This document shows positions 9,056 to 18,552 of a stretch of DNA of 64,000 bases, piece by piece. The first letter of the stretch is position 1. Each line of letters starts with the position of its first letter. The notes beneath the pieces are model-generated. The model saw only the letters and a program-made list of their open reading frames with translations. It searched no databases and was not told where the DNA came from. Origin of the DNA: DASYXZ01 sp035308965. Its GTDB lineage: Bacteria > Acidobacteriota > Terriglobia > UBA7540. Position numbers and translations under genes: made by a program. The DNA is taken from assembly GCA_035308965.1 (NCBI GenBank), contig DATGFN010000019.1, forward strand, positions 372,001 to 436,000, written 5' to 3'.

Positions 9056-12000
9056 TCATTGCGGCCTCACGGTCACGGTGGCGCTCCGCGTTGAACCCTG
9101 CCGCGCCGGCTCGTACATGGGCAAAACCCTTGCCGGGTTGGCTTGGAAGGTTCCGGGTGTCACCGCCTTCAAAAGATAATGTAACTGCGCCTGCCCGCGT
9201 TGGAATGTGGTGGAAAACATGGCGGCGCGGTCATCGTGAAATTCACGCTGGGTATAAATATAATCCCACCAGGACGGCTTGGCTTTAAGTTCGTACAGGT
9301 TTTCCTGCTCGATGAAATCGAACCCGGCAGGGATAGGGTCTTCGATGAGCACATATTGTTCGTCCGATGTTGCGCTCACCGTCAGCCGCACAACCAAAAT
9401 GTCCCCGCTCTGGACGTCGCCCGCCAAGGGCTGCTCGGAATAAACAAAACGGTCATTCAAGCGCTCGGGAACGAGTTTGAAATATTCGCGGACAATGTTC
9501 AGCGCTGTGCTTCCCGTGGGCGCGGGTTTGGGTTCCTTCGAATAGTAGGTGGCAAAAGCGGACCAGTAGAGAACTCCCGGCCCATTTTTCACCACGCGAA
9601 CTTCATTAGGTCCGGCGTGGAAGTCCGGCGGGTTGATGGTGACCACCAGTGGCAAAGGATTGTTTACGTCTTTTTCCGCCATCTTGTGCTCAGCCACTTG
9701 TTTTCCGTTCACAAAAACGGTGAGTGAATAATTCGGCTTCAACTCTCCCGAAACTTTCAAGTAATCAATCAAACCATACACGGCCGTCGCGGTCTGCTCG
9801 GTGGAGCTCCAATAAAAACCGTCGGAGCGATGATCGATCAGCCAGCGCGCCGCCTTGGGCAGCAACTCGCTCTTGGGATCAAGATTGGCAAGCGCCTTTA
9901 ACGCATACGCCGTGGTCTCAAAAGAATTGTCGGATGAAAAGTCAATCATCGCGTCGCGTTCCGACTTCCACCAGGCGTAAGGGTCTTTCACGGTCGCCGA
10001 CTTCTCAAGCTTCTGGACGAACTCCTGGGCGCGGCCGTCTTTCAAGTGGGCGAGCAGAAGGGCCATCAGCGCGTCCCCGTGGGCTGAAAGTTTTTGGCGG
10101 GTCTCATAAAGACCACTGACCAGTTCCGGGTCCACTGGGCCGCTGATTCCGAGCGCATAGACCATATAGGCGCGAATGTCCGCGATGGCGCGCGGGTTTT
10201 CATTAATCTGTTTTAGGAGGGACTCCCGCCCGCTCGTCAACCGCTTTTCATCCACCGGGTAACCAGCTTCCCTGGCCTGCGCCAGCCCCGCCACCACGTA
10301 GGCGGTCATGAAGGGATGCGTCTCATCCGTCTCCCACCAGCCCCAACCACCATCGTCGTGCTGGAAACGATAGAGCCGGTCCAGGCCGGCAGCTATCTTC
10401 TGGTCGAGCTCCACCGAGGCGGCGGGCGGCGTGAGCCCCAAATCTTTTGTCGCTTTGGTCACAATAATGTTGGGCAGGAAGCTGGACATCGTTTGCTCCA
10501 CGCACCCGTAGGGATAGTCGGACAGGAAATCGAGGGCGGAGAAAATTGTTCCTGCCACCGAGGGCGCCAAATCGATTCGCAGCGACGAAGCATCCGGGTT
10601 GATCTCCGCCGGCAGCACGATTTGAGTTTTAGACTCCGAGGAATCCTGCAACAGGGTGGCGGAATACGCGCCATTCAATTGCAGGCCCCACGGGCGGACG
10701 GGCGCGCTCAGTTCTAGCGCATCGGATTCCTCATCGGTCAGGGCCTTGGCCACGAACTTTGCCTGGCCGATTTTGGTGGTGTGAATCGTCCAGGTGACCA
10801 CCGCCTCTCCATTCTTGGGCACGGCGACTGAACTTTCCGCCGCGCCAGTCAACTCCGCCCCCGTCGCATCAAGGGAGACACGCGCGGTTTTATCATCGGG
10901 GAGGTAATTGTGCAAAATGCCAGTCACCGTCACCGTATCGCCCTGGGTAAAGAAACGGGGAATCTCCAGCCGCAAAATCAGGTCCTTGCGCGTAATCACT
11001 TTCTGCGTTACCTGGCCCACCAGCGTGTTGCGGCTTACGGCGCGGGCGGTGGCCCGCCAGGTGGTAAGCGAATCAGGGAAATTGAAAGTGGCGCGCGCTT
11101 TGCCCGAGCCGTCAGTGATCACGGAAGGCATCCAAAAGATGGTGTCGGGGAAAAACTTCCGCACCTTGGGCTGTACCGGCTGGCCCGCATTCTTGAAGTC
11201 GGCAAGCTGGGTCGGCGGCCGGAGGTGGGTCAACTCCATTTTGTGATTGCCGGAGTAGCCGTTGAACCAGTAGGTGGTGGAGAACTCCGTGTACACCTGG
11301 TTGTAGCTCTTGGCGTAAAAAACTTTTTCCGGCGGCCGCACGAGATCGGGCTGAATGGCATAAATGGCTTCGTCCACAACTCCCAGGCTGACTTCGGCGC
11401 TCACCGGCTTGCCCTTGGAATCCACCGTCTTCACGGTGTAACTCACTTTGTCATTGGGCCTGTACTTTTGCTTGTCAGTCTCTACCGTCACATTCAATAT
11501 TTTCTCACTGGCAGGCACGGGAACGTCTTTGCTGGATTCGGAAAGCGCCTCATTCCTCACATAAGCCACACACACAAAGAAATTCGGCTCGTAGCGATCC
11601 TCGATGGGAATATCCACTGTGAAGGAAGGGGCCTTCACGGAATGCACCGACCAGGTGTAAACCTGCTGGCCTTCCGTGGTGACCAGCACGTTCGCATCCG
11701 GTTGGTTGGTAACAATCAACACGTGAGCGGTGTCGCCGGGCTGGTAGGTGTGTTTGTCCAAATAAATCTCGGGCCGGTTGTTCTCAAGCGATTCCCCGCT
11801 GTACGAAATCCCTGAAATCCAGAACCCGGTTTCGAATTTTGCTTCGCGGTGGTTCGAGTCAACCGAGGTGGCTCGAACTGTGATTGCTGAAATGGAGGGA
11901 ACTTTGTAGGAAAAATGAGCAACGCCGTTTGAATCGGTCTTGATGTTTTCCTGGGCCAGGACGCTGACCGACTTTTCCTGGTTCAAATAGCTGCTCTGCT

Positions 12001-13789
12001 CGAAGTCTAAATGAACGGGCGCCGATATGGGCTGAGAATCATAATCGTAGGTTCGGATGGTAACGCTCGCCATGTCACCGGGCTTGTACACATAACGCTC
12101 CGTATCCACCATCACCACGATGGTGGAATACGTCGCCACGGCGGCGCGCCCGCCTGTAATTTCATGGTTGCTCGCGTCCGTCACGTGTGCCTCCACGTGA
12201 TAGGTATAGTCCATTTGACGTTCATCGGTCTCCGTGGGCACGGTTACTGTCAACAACCCGTTCGCATCCAACTGGCCCGTGCCCTGGCTGATTTCTTCAC
12301 CCATGTAACCGCCATTCTCAGACCCTCCGGCGCCGCCCTCTTCGTCCCCCTCTCCTTCATAATCGGAATAGCCCCACAAGATCTGCCAGTAGGGAAAATA
12401 GTAACCCGACCTGTAAACGGAATACTTCACCTTGCCGTTGGCCACCGGCGCGCCAAAGTAATACTGTCCGCTGATGGTGGCCTGAATTTTATCCCCTTCC
12501 AGGTACCGCTTCTTATTGGTCGAGACGGTCACCTCAAACTCCGGCTTCTGGTATTCCTTCACCTCAAACGAACCGTAGACGCTTTTGCTTCCGATGTGCG
12601 CGTTGATCGAATATGTTCCGAGCGATGCCAGCGGACCCAGCGTCAGTTTGGCATTAAATGACCCAAACTGGGAAAGCGCCAGCTTCTGCTGATAAATGGT
12701 CTTCTGGTTGGCGTCAGTAATTTCCACAGTCACAGGACCGGGAACATCCATGCTGTATTGGCCGGCGCGGCGCGCCCTCAAAATCCCTTTGAAGTTCACC
12801 TCATGGGTGGGACGATAGACAGGCCGGTCTGTGTAAATGTATCCCACGTACTCGGTGGCTGAAGTATCGTAAAAGAAAAAAGGCTCAACGCTGCCAGCGG
12901 CAAAGTCCTGGTCCGTCTTCGCCACCATGATGGCGTTTTCAACTTTGATATCTTTGAGCGTCGCCACCGAAATTCCCTGCCCGTCCGTGACTCCGCGAGC
13001 GACTTCTTCATGATTGTTCAAAACGACGGTTTCTGCGCCATCCACCGGAGCGCCGGAGTCCCGGTGGGCGACGAAGAGCAGGATCTGGCCGGGCGAACTC
13101 TTGGATACCAGGGCCAGGTCCGTAATCATGAGCAGGGTGTAAGCGCGAAGGCCGGCGTTCGTGACCTCGACGAGGTAGAGACCTTTTGCGTGGAGATCGA
13201 CGGAAATATCCTGCCACTCTGTATCGCGCGTGCGGGGCAAGAGTTCACGCCAGGAAAGCACAAGCTGCTGCCGATTCAGGAGGGGGACCTGGGCGTAGGA
13301 TGTGATGTCGAGCGGAATCCGGGTGACTTTCTTGGCCACTTGTGCCGAGTGCCGTTGCGTTCGAGTTTCCCAGCTGATCTGACTGCGCAAAAATTCGCGG
13401 ATGGTTTCCTGCCAGGTCCGCTTCCAATCGTGCAGGCGCTCCAGCCACGTTTTCTCGCGCGCTAGTTCCTCCTTCATGCTTCCGAATGAGTGCGCGTCCT
13501 TGAGCTTGGCAAAAAACTGGACAGGATCGTTCACCCGGTAAATCCGGAAATCCAAGTGATCCACCTGGCGGAATTCGATGGAGACATTCGGATTTTGGGA
13601 GGGTGCGTAGGTTTGGCGGGAAGAGACGGAAAAAAACGGCTCGGTGGACGGGGTGGTATTTCCCTCGTCCTGGCCGCGTGCAGGCTGAGGAATGGCCAAG
13701 TGACCGAAAATGAGGAGAAGGCCGAATGCAAAGGGGAGCCTTGGCGCCCACGAACGACCGGCCTTTGCTTTCGCCCTCATGATGTCCAT
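9056..13789 (-). CDS. Bacterial alpha-2-macroglobulin, thioester type (YfaS-like)
   Basis: A 1577-residue exported protein with an N-terminal signal (FAFGLLLIFGHLAIPQPARG). It contains repeated beta-sandwich MG domains, an MG2-like YVGYIYTDRPVYRPTHEVNFKG segment around residue 315, the RATFNFPDSLTTWRATA segment that precedes the thioester domain, and the thioester motif GCVEQ with C1096. The following alpha-toroid (GGWGWWETDETHPFMTAYV) is also typical. Such proteins trap attacking proteases in the periplasm by covalent linkage. The next gene upstream is a DUF1175/YfaT protein ending six bases before this ATG, the same pairing as yfaS-yfaT in enterobacteria. No pbpC neighbour is seen. Confidence 0.92.
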   Translation of the reverse strand: MDIMRAKAKAGRSWAPRLPFAFGLLLIFGHLAIPQPARGQDEGNTTPSTEPFFSVSSRQTYAPSQNPNVSIEFRQVDHLDFRIYRVNDPVQFFAKLKDAHSFGSMKEELAREKTWLERLHDWKRTWQETIREFLRSQISWETRTQRHSAQVAKKVTRIPLDITSYAQVPLLNRQQLVLSWRELLPRTRDTEWQDISVDLHAKGLYLVEVTNAGLRAYTLLMITDLALVSKSSPGQILLFVAHRDSGAPVDGAETVVLNNHEEVARGVTDGQGISVATLKDIKVENAIMVAKTDQDFAAGSVEPFFFYDTSATEYVGYIYTDRPVYRPTHEVNFKGILRARRAGQYSMDVPGPVTVEITDANQKTIYQQKLALSQFGSFNAKLTLGPLASLGTYSINAHIGSKSVYGSFEVKEYQKPEFEVTVSTNKKRYLEGDKIQATISGQYYFGAPVANGKVKYSVYRSGYYFPYWQILWGYSDYEGEGDEEGGAGGSENGGYMGEEISQGTGQLDANGLLTVTVPTETDERQMDYTYHVEAHVTDASNHEITGGRAAVATYSTIVVMVDTERYVYKPGDMASVTIRTYDYDSQPISAPVHLDFEQSSYLNQEKSVSVLAQENIKTDSNGVAHFSYKVPSISAITVRATSVDSNHREAKFETGFWISGISYSGESLENNRPEIYLDKHTYQPGDTAHVLIVTNQPDANVLVTTEGQQVYTWSVHSVKAPSFTVDIPIEDRYEPNFFVCVAYVRNEALSESSKDVPVPASEKILNVTVETDKQKYRPNDKVSYTVKTVDSKGKPVSAEVSLGVVDEAIYAIQPDLVRPPEKVFYAKSYNQVYTEFSTTYWFNGYSGNHKMELTHLRPPTQLADFKNAGQPVQPKVRKFFPDTIFWMPSVITDGSGKARATFNFPDSLTTWRATARAVSRNTLVGQVTQKVITRKDLILRLEIPRFFTQGDTVTVTGILHNYLPDDKTARVSLDATGAELTGAAESSVAVPKNGEAVVTWTIHTTKIGQAKFVAKALTDEESDALELSAPVRPWGLQLNGAYSATLLQDSSESKTQIVLPAEINPDASSLRIDLAPSVAGTIFSALDFLSDYPYGCVEQTMSSFLPNIIVTKATKDLGLTPPAASVELDQKIAAGLDRLYRFQHDDGGWGWWETDETHPFMTAYVVAGLAQAREAGYPVDEKRLTSGRESLLKQINENPRAIADIRAYMVYALGISGPVDPELVSGLYETRQKLSAHGDALMALLLAHLKDGRAQEFVQKLEKSATVKDPYAWWKSERDAMIDFSSDNSFETTAYALKALANLDPKSELLPKAARWLIDHRSDGFYWSSTEQTATAVYGLIDYLKVSGELKPNYSLTVFVNGKQVAEHKMAEKDVNNPLPLVVTINPPDFHAGPNEVRVVKNGPGVLYWSAFATYYSKEPKPAPTGSTALNIVREYFKLVPERLNDRFVYSEQPLAGDVQSGDILVVRLTVSATSDEQYVLIEDPIPAGFDFIEQENLYELKAKPSWWDYIYTQREFHDDRAAMFSTTFQRGQAQLHYLLKAVTPGTFQANPARVLPMYEPARQGSTRSATVTVRPQ

Positions 13790-13795
13790 TGCACG

Positions 13796-14635
13796 CTACC
13801 GCAAAATATCAAATCGATACACGCCCAGGAACCGCGGATTCGCCTCAACCGGGCGCCAATGCGGGTCGGGATGCCGCATCAACAAGCTCGTGTCCACTTC
13901 ACGAATTTCCCCCCGGTGACCGTTCAGATCGCCGGTGTGATACACAATCCACTTCTGGCCGTGGGGCTGAAAATATGACGGCCCCACGAACAGCATGGTG
14001 TGGTAAGGCTGCTGCTGGCCGGGCTGATGAAAGAAAAGCAGATCACCCGGACGCGCCGCATCAATTTGCCTGGAAACGAAAAATGAATTGTAGTGGAGGA
14101 GCGCGGCGCTATCGGCAAACTCCGCAAAGGCGGCGCCCGCTTGACTTCGCGCTTCCAGCGGCCCGGGTTGAGTACGAAACAATCCGCGCCCAAGAGGCCA
14201 GTCCGGATAAGCAAATTTCGCTACGTCTTCAAAGCCGGGGTCGAAGGGCAAACCCATCGAGCGGCGCCACGCTGCGGTATGCGAAACCAGCGCATTGCGG
14301 AAGGCAAAACGGACCAGCGCCGAGCAGTCATCAATTTCGATCTGCGCCGCCGGGGCAGGATGGTAGAACTGCGCTTCAGCCAATAACGTGATCCAGCGTA
14401 CAAAATTCTCGCGGTCCTGTTTAACGTCCAGCCGGACTGCGTCGGGGAATCCGTCGCCCCACCGGTCCGTCCAGGTTCCGGGCTGTGCGGTAGAAGTGGA
14501 AATGCGATTGGGCTGCAAAGTGGAAGCAGAGATACTGCGCCCCATCCGGCTTAAGGTCATGCCCCCCGCTATCAGTGAAACGAGGAATGCGACACTGAGA
14601 AAAACCGGGGAGCGTGGATTCAAATCGTGCCGCAC
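13796..14635 (-). CDS. DUF1175 (YfaT-like) exported protein
   Basis: A 279-residue protein with an N-terminal membrane segment (residues 11-26). The DGFPDAVRLD, IEIDDCSALVRFA (C104), RPGDLLFFHQ, YHTMLFVG, VYHTGD and NPRFLGVYRF motifs are those of DUF1175. The Cys followed by a YHTM histidine suggests an NlpC/P60-like papain fold, though catalysis is not proven for the family. It is the first gene of an operon with the alpha-2-macroglobulin. The pairing suggests the two proteins work together in envelope defence or quality control. Confidence 0.8.
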   Translation of the reverse strand: MRHDLNPRSPVFLSVAFLVSLIAGGMTLSRMGRSISASTLQPNRISTSTAQPGTWTDRWGDGFPDAVRLDVKQDRENFVRWITLLAEAQFYHPAPAAQIEIDDCSALVRFAFRNALVSHTAAWRRSMGLPFDPGFEDVAKFAYPDWPLGRGLFRTQPGPLEARSQAGAAFAEFADSAALLHYNSFFVSRQIDAARPGDLLFFHQPGQQQPYHTMLFVGPSYFQPHGQKWIVYHTGDLNGHRGEIREVDTSLLMRHPDPHWRPVEANPRFLGVYRFDILR

Positions 14636-14774
14636 GTTGAAGTCTCAGTTTAAATTGAAATCAATCTCAGACTTGATGGGGGATTTTAAGGCCAACAATG
14701 TTGGAGCGCAAGCGTATTTTCGAATAGCTGTTTTGCCGCCACTGGATTGCCCTGCCCTAAACGAAAATTGAACT

Positions 14775-16451
14775 TCACACCTTAAGTGGAAGTGTGGGTA
14801 AAAACTTGGGCGCCTGGCGCATCTTGGTGGCCTGCTCGAATGCATAGGCGAGTCTGATCAACGTTGGCTCGGTGTATGCCCTGCCGAAAAAGGAAATCCC
14901 AATGGGGAGCCCAAAAACAAAGCCAGCCGGGACACAGATATTCGGGTAGCCGGCGACCGCGGCGGGGCCTGAACTTCCGCCCGTATCGTGGTCTCCGTTC
15001 ACCAGGTCCGTGGTCCAGGCAGGCCCACCCGCCGGCGCCACAATGGCATCCAGATGAAATTTGTCCATGAGCGCGTCAATCCCTTCCGTGCGCCACCGAC
15101 GATGGTTCTGGTCCAGTGCGTCCAAATAAGCTTTTTCCGTGAGCGGCCCCTTGGCTTCCGCCTTGATAAACAAATCCTGGCCGAAAAAGGGCATCTCCCG
15201 GTCCTGGTTCTTTTCATTGAAATCGATAATTTCTTTGAGTGTCCGAATTGGCGCGCCTGCTCCAAGCTTCGCGAGATATGAATTCATGTCAGCCTTCAAT
15301 TCATAGAGAAGAACGTCAAGCTCCGAATCACCCGTCCTCTCCTTGCTCTCGAAATCGGCCGGGTCGATGATTTCAGCGCCCTCGCGTTTCATCGCGTCGA
15401 GCGCCGTTTCCATCAGCTTGACCACGGCGTGATTGGATCCGAAATATTTGCGCGCCACTCCGATGCGCGCGCCTTTCAGACCGGCACGGTCCAAAAACTG
15501 GGTATAGTTCGCCTGCCCGTGTCCGCGGCTCTCGGACGTGGCGCTGTCTTCCCCATCAATGCCCGCCAGCACTCCCAGCAAAATCGCGGCGTCAGTCACA
15601 GAACGCGCCATGGGTCCGGCGGTATCCTGGCTGTGCGCGATGGGAATGATTCCAGTGCGGCTTACCAGACCCAACGTGGGCTTGATCCCCACAATCCCGT
15701 TAATCGATGACGGGCAAACAATCGATCCATCGGTCTCGGTGCCGATGGAAATGGCGACAAGGTTCGCGGAAGTGGCCGCGCCGGAACCGGAGCTTGACCC
15801 GCAAGGATTGCGATCGAGCGCGTAAGGATTTTTCGTGAGGCCGCCGCGACCGCTCCAGCCGCTGGTGGAATGGCTTGAGCGGATGTTGGCCCACTCGCTG
15901 AGGTTGGTCTTGCCAAGAATGATCGCTCCTGCCGCGCGAAGCCGTTGGGCCACAAAAGAATCGTGAGGTGGGACAGATCCCATTAGCGCCAGCGAACCCG
16001 CTGTCGTCATCATGCGATCATGGGTTCCGATATTATCCTTGATCAGGACCGGGATGCCGTGCATCGGCCCGCGCGGTCCTTTGGCTTTGCGCTCCCGATC
16101 CATCTCCTCAGCAATGGAGATTGCGTCCGGATTGATTTCAATTACTGAATTGATGGCGGGCCCTTCCTTGTCAATCTCCCTGATCCGGGCCAAATACTTT
16201 TCCGTGATGGAACGTGCTGTGAATTTACCGGATTTCATTCCGTCTTGCAGCACGCTGATGGTGACTTCGTCCAGCTCAAAGCGCTTCACAGAGGGATTTG
16301 TAGAAGCGGCCGCTGCACCCTCCGCTCCACTTAGTGAGGGCAACGCGGCAGCCCCTGTGGCAGCCACCACGCTGGCCGCTATGCTGGAGCTCAAGAATTT
16401 CCGCCTACTCAGATCAGCATTCATGCGATTGCGATCTTTGGATTGTTTCAA
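14775..16451 (-). CDS. Tat-exported amidase-signature family hydrolase
   Basis: A 558-residue protein with a twin-arginine signal (SRRKFL at residues 15-20 followed by a hydrophobic stretch). The amidase-signature triad is present: K138 in IPVLIKDN, the cis-Ser in CGSSSGSGAA (about 219-221) and nucleophile S243 in TETDGSIVCPSS. These enzymes hydrolyse amides; an exported member may act on peptides or plant amides. The start is called at a TTG (16451) because GAGGTGA lies just upstream with good spacing, whereas the in-frame ATG at 16424 has none. The 5' flank is occupied by a palindromic element beginning 18 bases upstream. It is a single-gene unit. Confidence 0.88.
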   Translation of the reverse strand: MKQSKDRNRMNADLSRRKFLSSSIAASVVAATGAAALPSLSGAEGAAAASTNPSVKRFELDEVTISVLQDGMKSGKFTARSITEKYLARIREIDKEGPAINSVIEINPDAISIAEEMDRERKAKGPRGPMHGIPVLIKDNIGTHDRMMTTAGSLALMGSVPPHDSFVAQRLRAAGAIILGKTNLSEWANIRSSHSTSGWSGRGGLTKNPYALDRNPCGSSSGSGAATSANLVAISIGTETDGSIVCPSSINGIVGIKPTLGLVSRTGIIPIAHSQDTAGPMARSVTDAAILLGVLAGIDGEDSATSESRGHGQANYTQFLDRAGLKGARIGVARKYFGSNHAVVKLMETALDAMKREGAEIIDPADFESKERTGDSELDVLLYELKADMNSYLAKLGAGAPIRTLKEIIDFNEKNQDREMPFFGQDLFIKAEAKGPLTEKAYLDALDQNHRRWRTEGIDALMDKFHLDAIVAPAGGPAWTTDLVNGDHDTGGSSGPAAVAGYPNICVPAGFVFGLPIGISFFGRAYTEPTLIRLAYAFEQATKMRQAPKFLPTLPLKV

Positions 16452-16468
16452 GGGATCACCTCATTTGG

Positions 16469-16574
16469 TAGTGTCCGGATTTGCATGGCTGGGAGCGCGG
16501 GCGTCTCGCCCGCAATATAATGATACGGAAATAGCGGGCGAGACGCCCGCGCTCCCATGAGAGCTAGGACACCA
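16469..16574. repeat. Palindromic element family A, copy 1
   Basis: A roughly 105-base element with TAGTGTCC at the left end and GGACACCA at the right end. It contains perfect 23-base inverted arms at 16491-16513 and 16534-16556, and each arm contains the smaller palindrome GCGGGCGAGACGCCCGC. Two more copies occur at 32574-32673 and 46828-46935. Copy 1 lies between the divergent amidase and PIG-L genes. Confidence 0.9.
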
Positions 16575-16745
16575 TCTCTCATCCATTCAGTTTCGACGCT
16601 TGCCGGCTCCGGCTTTCGGCACTTTGGCGTCCGGGGTCGTTCGCGCAATTCCAGTCCGATTTAAAATCTGCCGCTTAAATTCAGGTTGAACTCCTGGGCG
16701 CTACCAAGAATAATGGATGGCATCTCGGCAGGCAATGGAGACAAA

Positions 16746-18548
16746 ATGACACGGTACAAGGTTTCGAGCGTCACCGCGCTCGGCTTTTTCATTTTCACCT
16801 CTCAGATCTGCATGGCGAGCCCCCTGTCCATTGAAGGCGCTCCGGCGGACACGGGCTACAACGTCGGCACCCTGGCTTTGATTCGCGCCATCATCAAAGG
16901 CGTTGCCGGCGATCCGTCACGTTACGCCGTATTCGCCAACATTCAATACGTCGGCACCACGGCGGAGACCAGCGTGGAGATGGACCGCAAATCCCAGAGC
17001 GCAGGCGGAGAGTGGCACTACGAAGCCGAGTGGCCGATCCCTGCCGACGCTCCCACCGGGCTTTACTCAGTCAACGTGAAGGTGGAAGACCGCAAAGCGC
17101 ACAGCGTGGTGGCGACGAAAATGTTGCCGGGCTTTGCCGCCTACAAGAAGCTGGTGCGCATTTCGCGCGTGACCCTGGACAAAACTTTTTACGCGCCCGG
17201 TGAGACTATTGAGTGTGAAATGGCGCTGGAGAATCTGACCACCACTGACTTGAAGAATCTGCGCATTGAGTTCTCCAACGCCAACTATCCCTGGATTTCC
17301 ACCTTTTCGGGAACGGCCAAACTTTCCGGGCAGAAAGTGGAGAACCCGGAGTTGGGCTTGAAAGTCATGCGCGAACATCTGAATCTCGCAGCGCGCAGCC
17401 AAGCCACGCTCCCCATAATGCCCGCCGGAACTGCGGCATTCTTGCAGGGCACGCAGGTGGCGGTGCTCGGCGCGGGCGGCCCGGCGAGAAGCTTCAAGCT
17501 GCCGCCTCCTGAAGTCGATACTTACACCATCGCGGTGTGGAATGCCGACCGCACCGTGCTTTACGACATGCAATTCTCGCCCCAGGTCATTGTGCGCGAT
17601 CCCTCCCGCACGGTTCCCAAGCCCTACAGCAGCCACAACTATACGCACGCTTACAACGACGAAATCGACTACAAGAAATATCGCGAGTTTTACGGCCCGG
17701 GCGAATCGCCACAAACTGCAACCACAAAGGAAGCAGCAACCAATAAACTTCCCGCCTCGTTAATGGTTTTCTGCCCTCACGAAGATGACGAATACCCTTA
17801 TGCCGGCCTCATTCACGCCGCGGTGGGGGCGGGCGTTCCCGTGCGCGTGGTTTTTTTCACTGGCGGCGACGTGGGTGAATGCGAGCGATACTTCAACAAG
17901 CCCTGCGGGCCCAACGAAGCTCGCGAATTCGGCACCGTGCGCATGGAAGAGTCCATGGAAGCGCTCGAACACATCGGCCTGGCGCGCAGCAACGTCATGT
18001 TTCTCGGCTTGCCGGACGGCGGCTCCGGCGCTATCTGGAACGAGAACATCAAGGTGTCGAATCCTTTCCTGGACATTTATCTGGCAACGAATCACGCGCC
18101 TTATGACAACCTGGTGAAGCCGAACTTGCCCTACGCGCGCGACGCCGTGATCAACGTGGTGAAACAAATCATCACAGACTTCCATCCCGCCATGATTGCG
18201 ACGTCGCATCCCGACGAGCGCCATGTGGATCATCGCACATCAAATTGGTTTGTAGTGAAAGCTTGCCAGGAACTATTACGCGACAAGCAGATTGACCCGC
18301 AGACCATTATCCTGGCCGACCAGGTTTACGGGGCGGGCGGCGCGCATCCGGCGCCCTACAAGTACGAAAAATTTGCCGTAAATCTCAGCGGAGAGACTGC
18401 CGTGGTCAAAGAAGAGATGAGCTGGATTTACCAGTCGCAGGACGGCAACCTGGCCGAGGGCGCCCGGAAAACTTTCTCCGAATTGCCGAAGGAGGAAATT
18501 CACTACCGCATCGTGGACTGGCAGGAGCACGCTGGTTGGAATGAGTGA
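16746..18548 (+). CDS. Exported PIG-L/LmbE-family deacetylase with N-terminal beta domains
   Basis: A 600-residue protein with a signal peptide at residues 1-24 and GGAG just upstream of the ATG at 16746. Residues about 30-330 look like tandem beta-sandwich domains. The C-terminal half is a PIG-L/LmbE zinc deacetylase: motif PHEDDE with H345, D347 and D348 (the family norm is PHPDDE), then GGDVGE, LGLPDGG and SHPDERHVDHRTS giving the third ligand histidine. Members deacetylate N-acetylglucosamine conjugates. The Pro to Glu change inside the motif is unusual but leaves the ligands intact. It is a single gene, divergent from the amidase. Confidence 0.85.
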   Translation: MTRYKVSSVTALGFFIFTSQICMASPLSIEGAPADTGYNVGTLALIRAIIKGVAGDPSRYAVFANIQYVGTTAETSVEMDRKSQSAGGEWHYEAEWPIPADAPTGLYSVNVKVEDRKAHSVVATKMLPGFAAYKKLVRISRVTLDKTFYAPGETIECEMALENLTTTDLKNLRIEFSNANYPWISTFSGTAKLSGQKVENPELGLKVMREHLNLAARSQATLPIMPAGTAAFLQGTQVAVLGAGGPARSFKLPPPEVDTYTIAVWNADRTVLYDMQFSPQVIVRDPSRTVPKPYSSHNYTHAYNDEIDYKKYREFYGPGESPQTATTKEAATNKLPASLMVFCPHEDDEYPYAGLIHAAVGAGVPVRVVFFTGGDVGECERYFNKPCGPNEAREFGTVRMEESMEALEHIGLARSNVMFLGLPDGGSGAIWNENIKVSNPFLDIYLATNHAPYDNLVKPNLPYARDAVINVVKQIITDFHPAMIATSHPDERHVDHRTSNWFVVKACQELLRDKQIDPQTIILADQVYGAGGAHPAPYKYEKFAVNLSGETAVVKEEMSWIYQSQDGNLAEGARKTFSELPKEEIHYRIVDWQEHAGWNE

Positions 18549-18552
18549 GATG

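Noticed and set aside
10910..11815. 301-codon open frame on the plus strand within the macroglobulin gene
   Set aside because: It is antisense to the macroglobulin thioester region and has no domain-like text.
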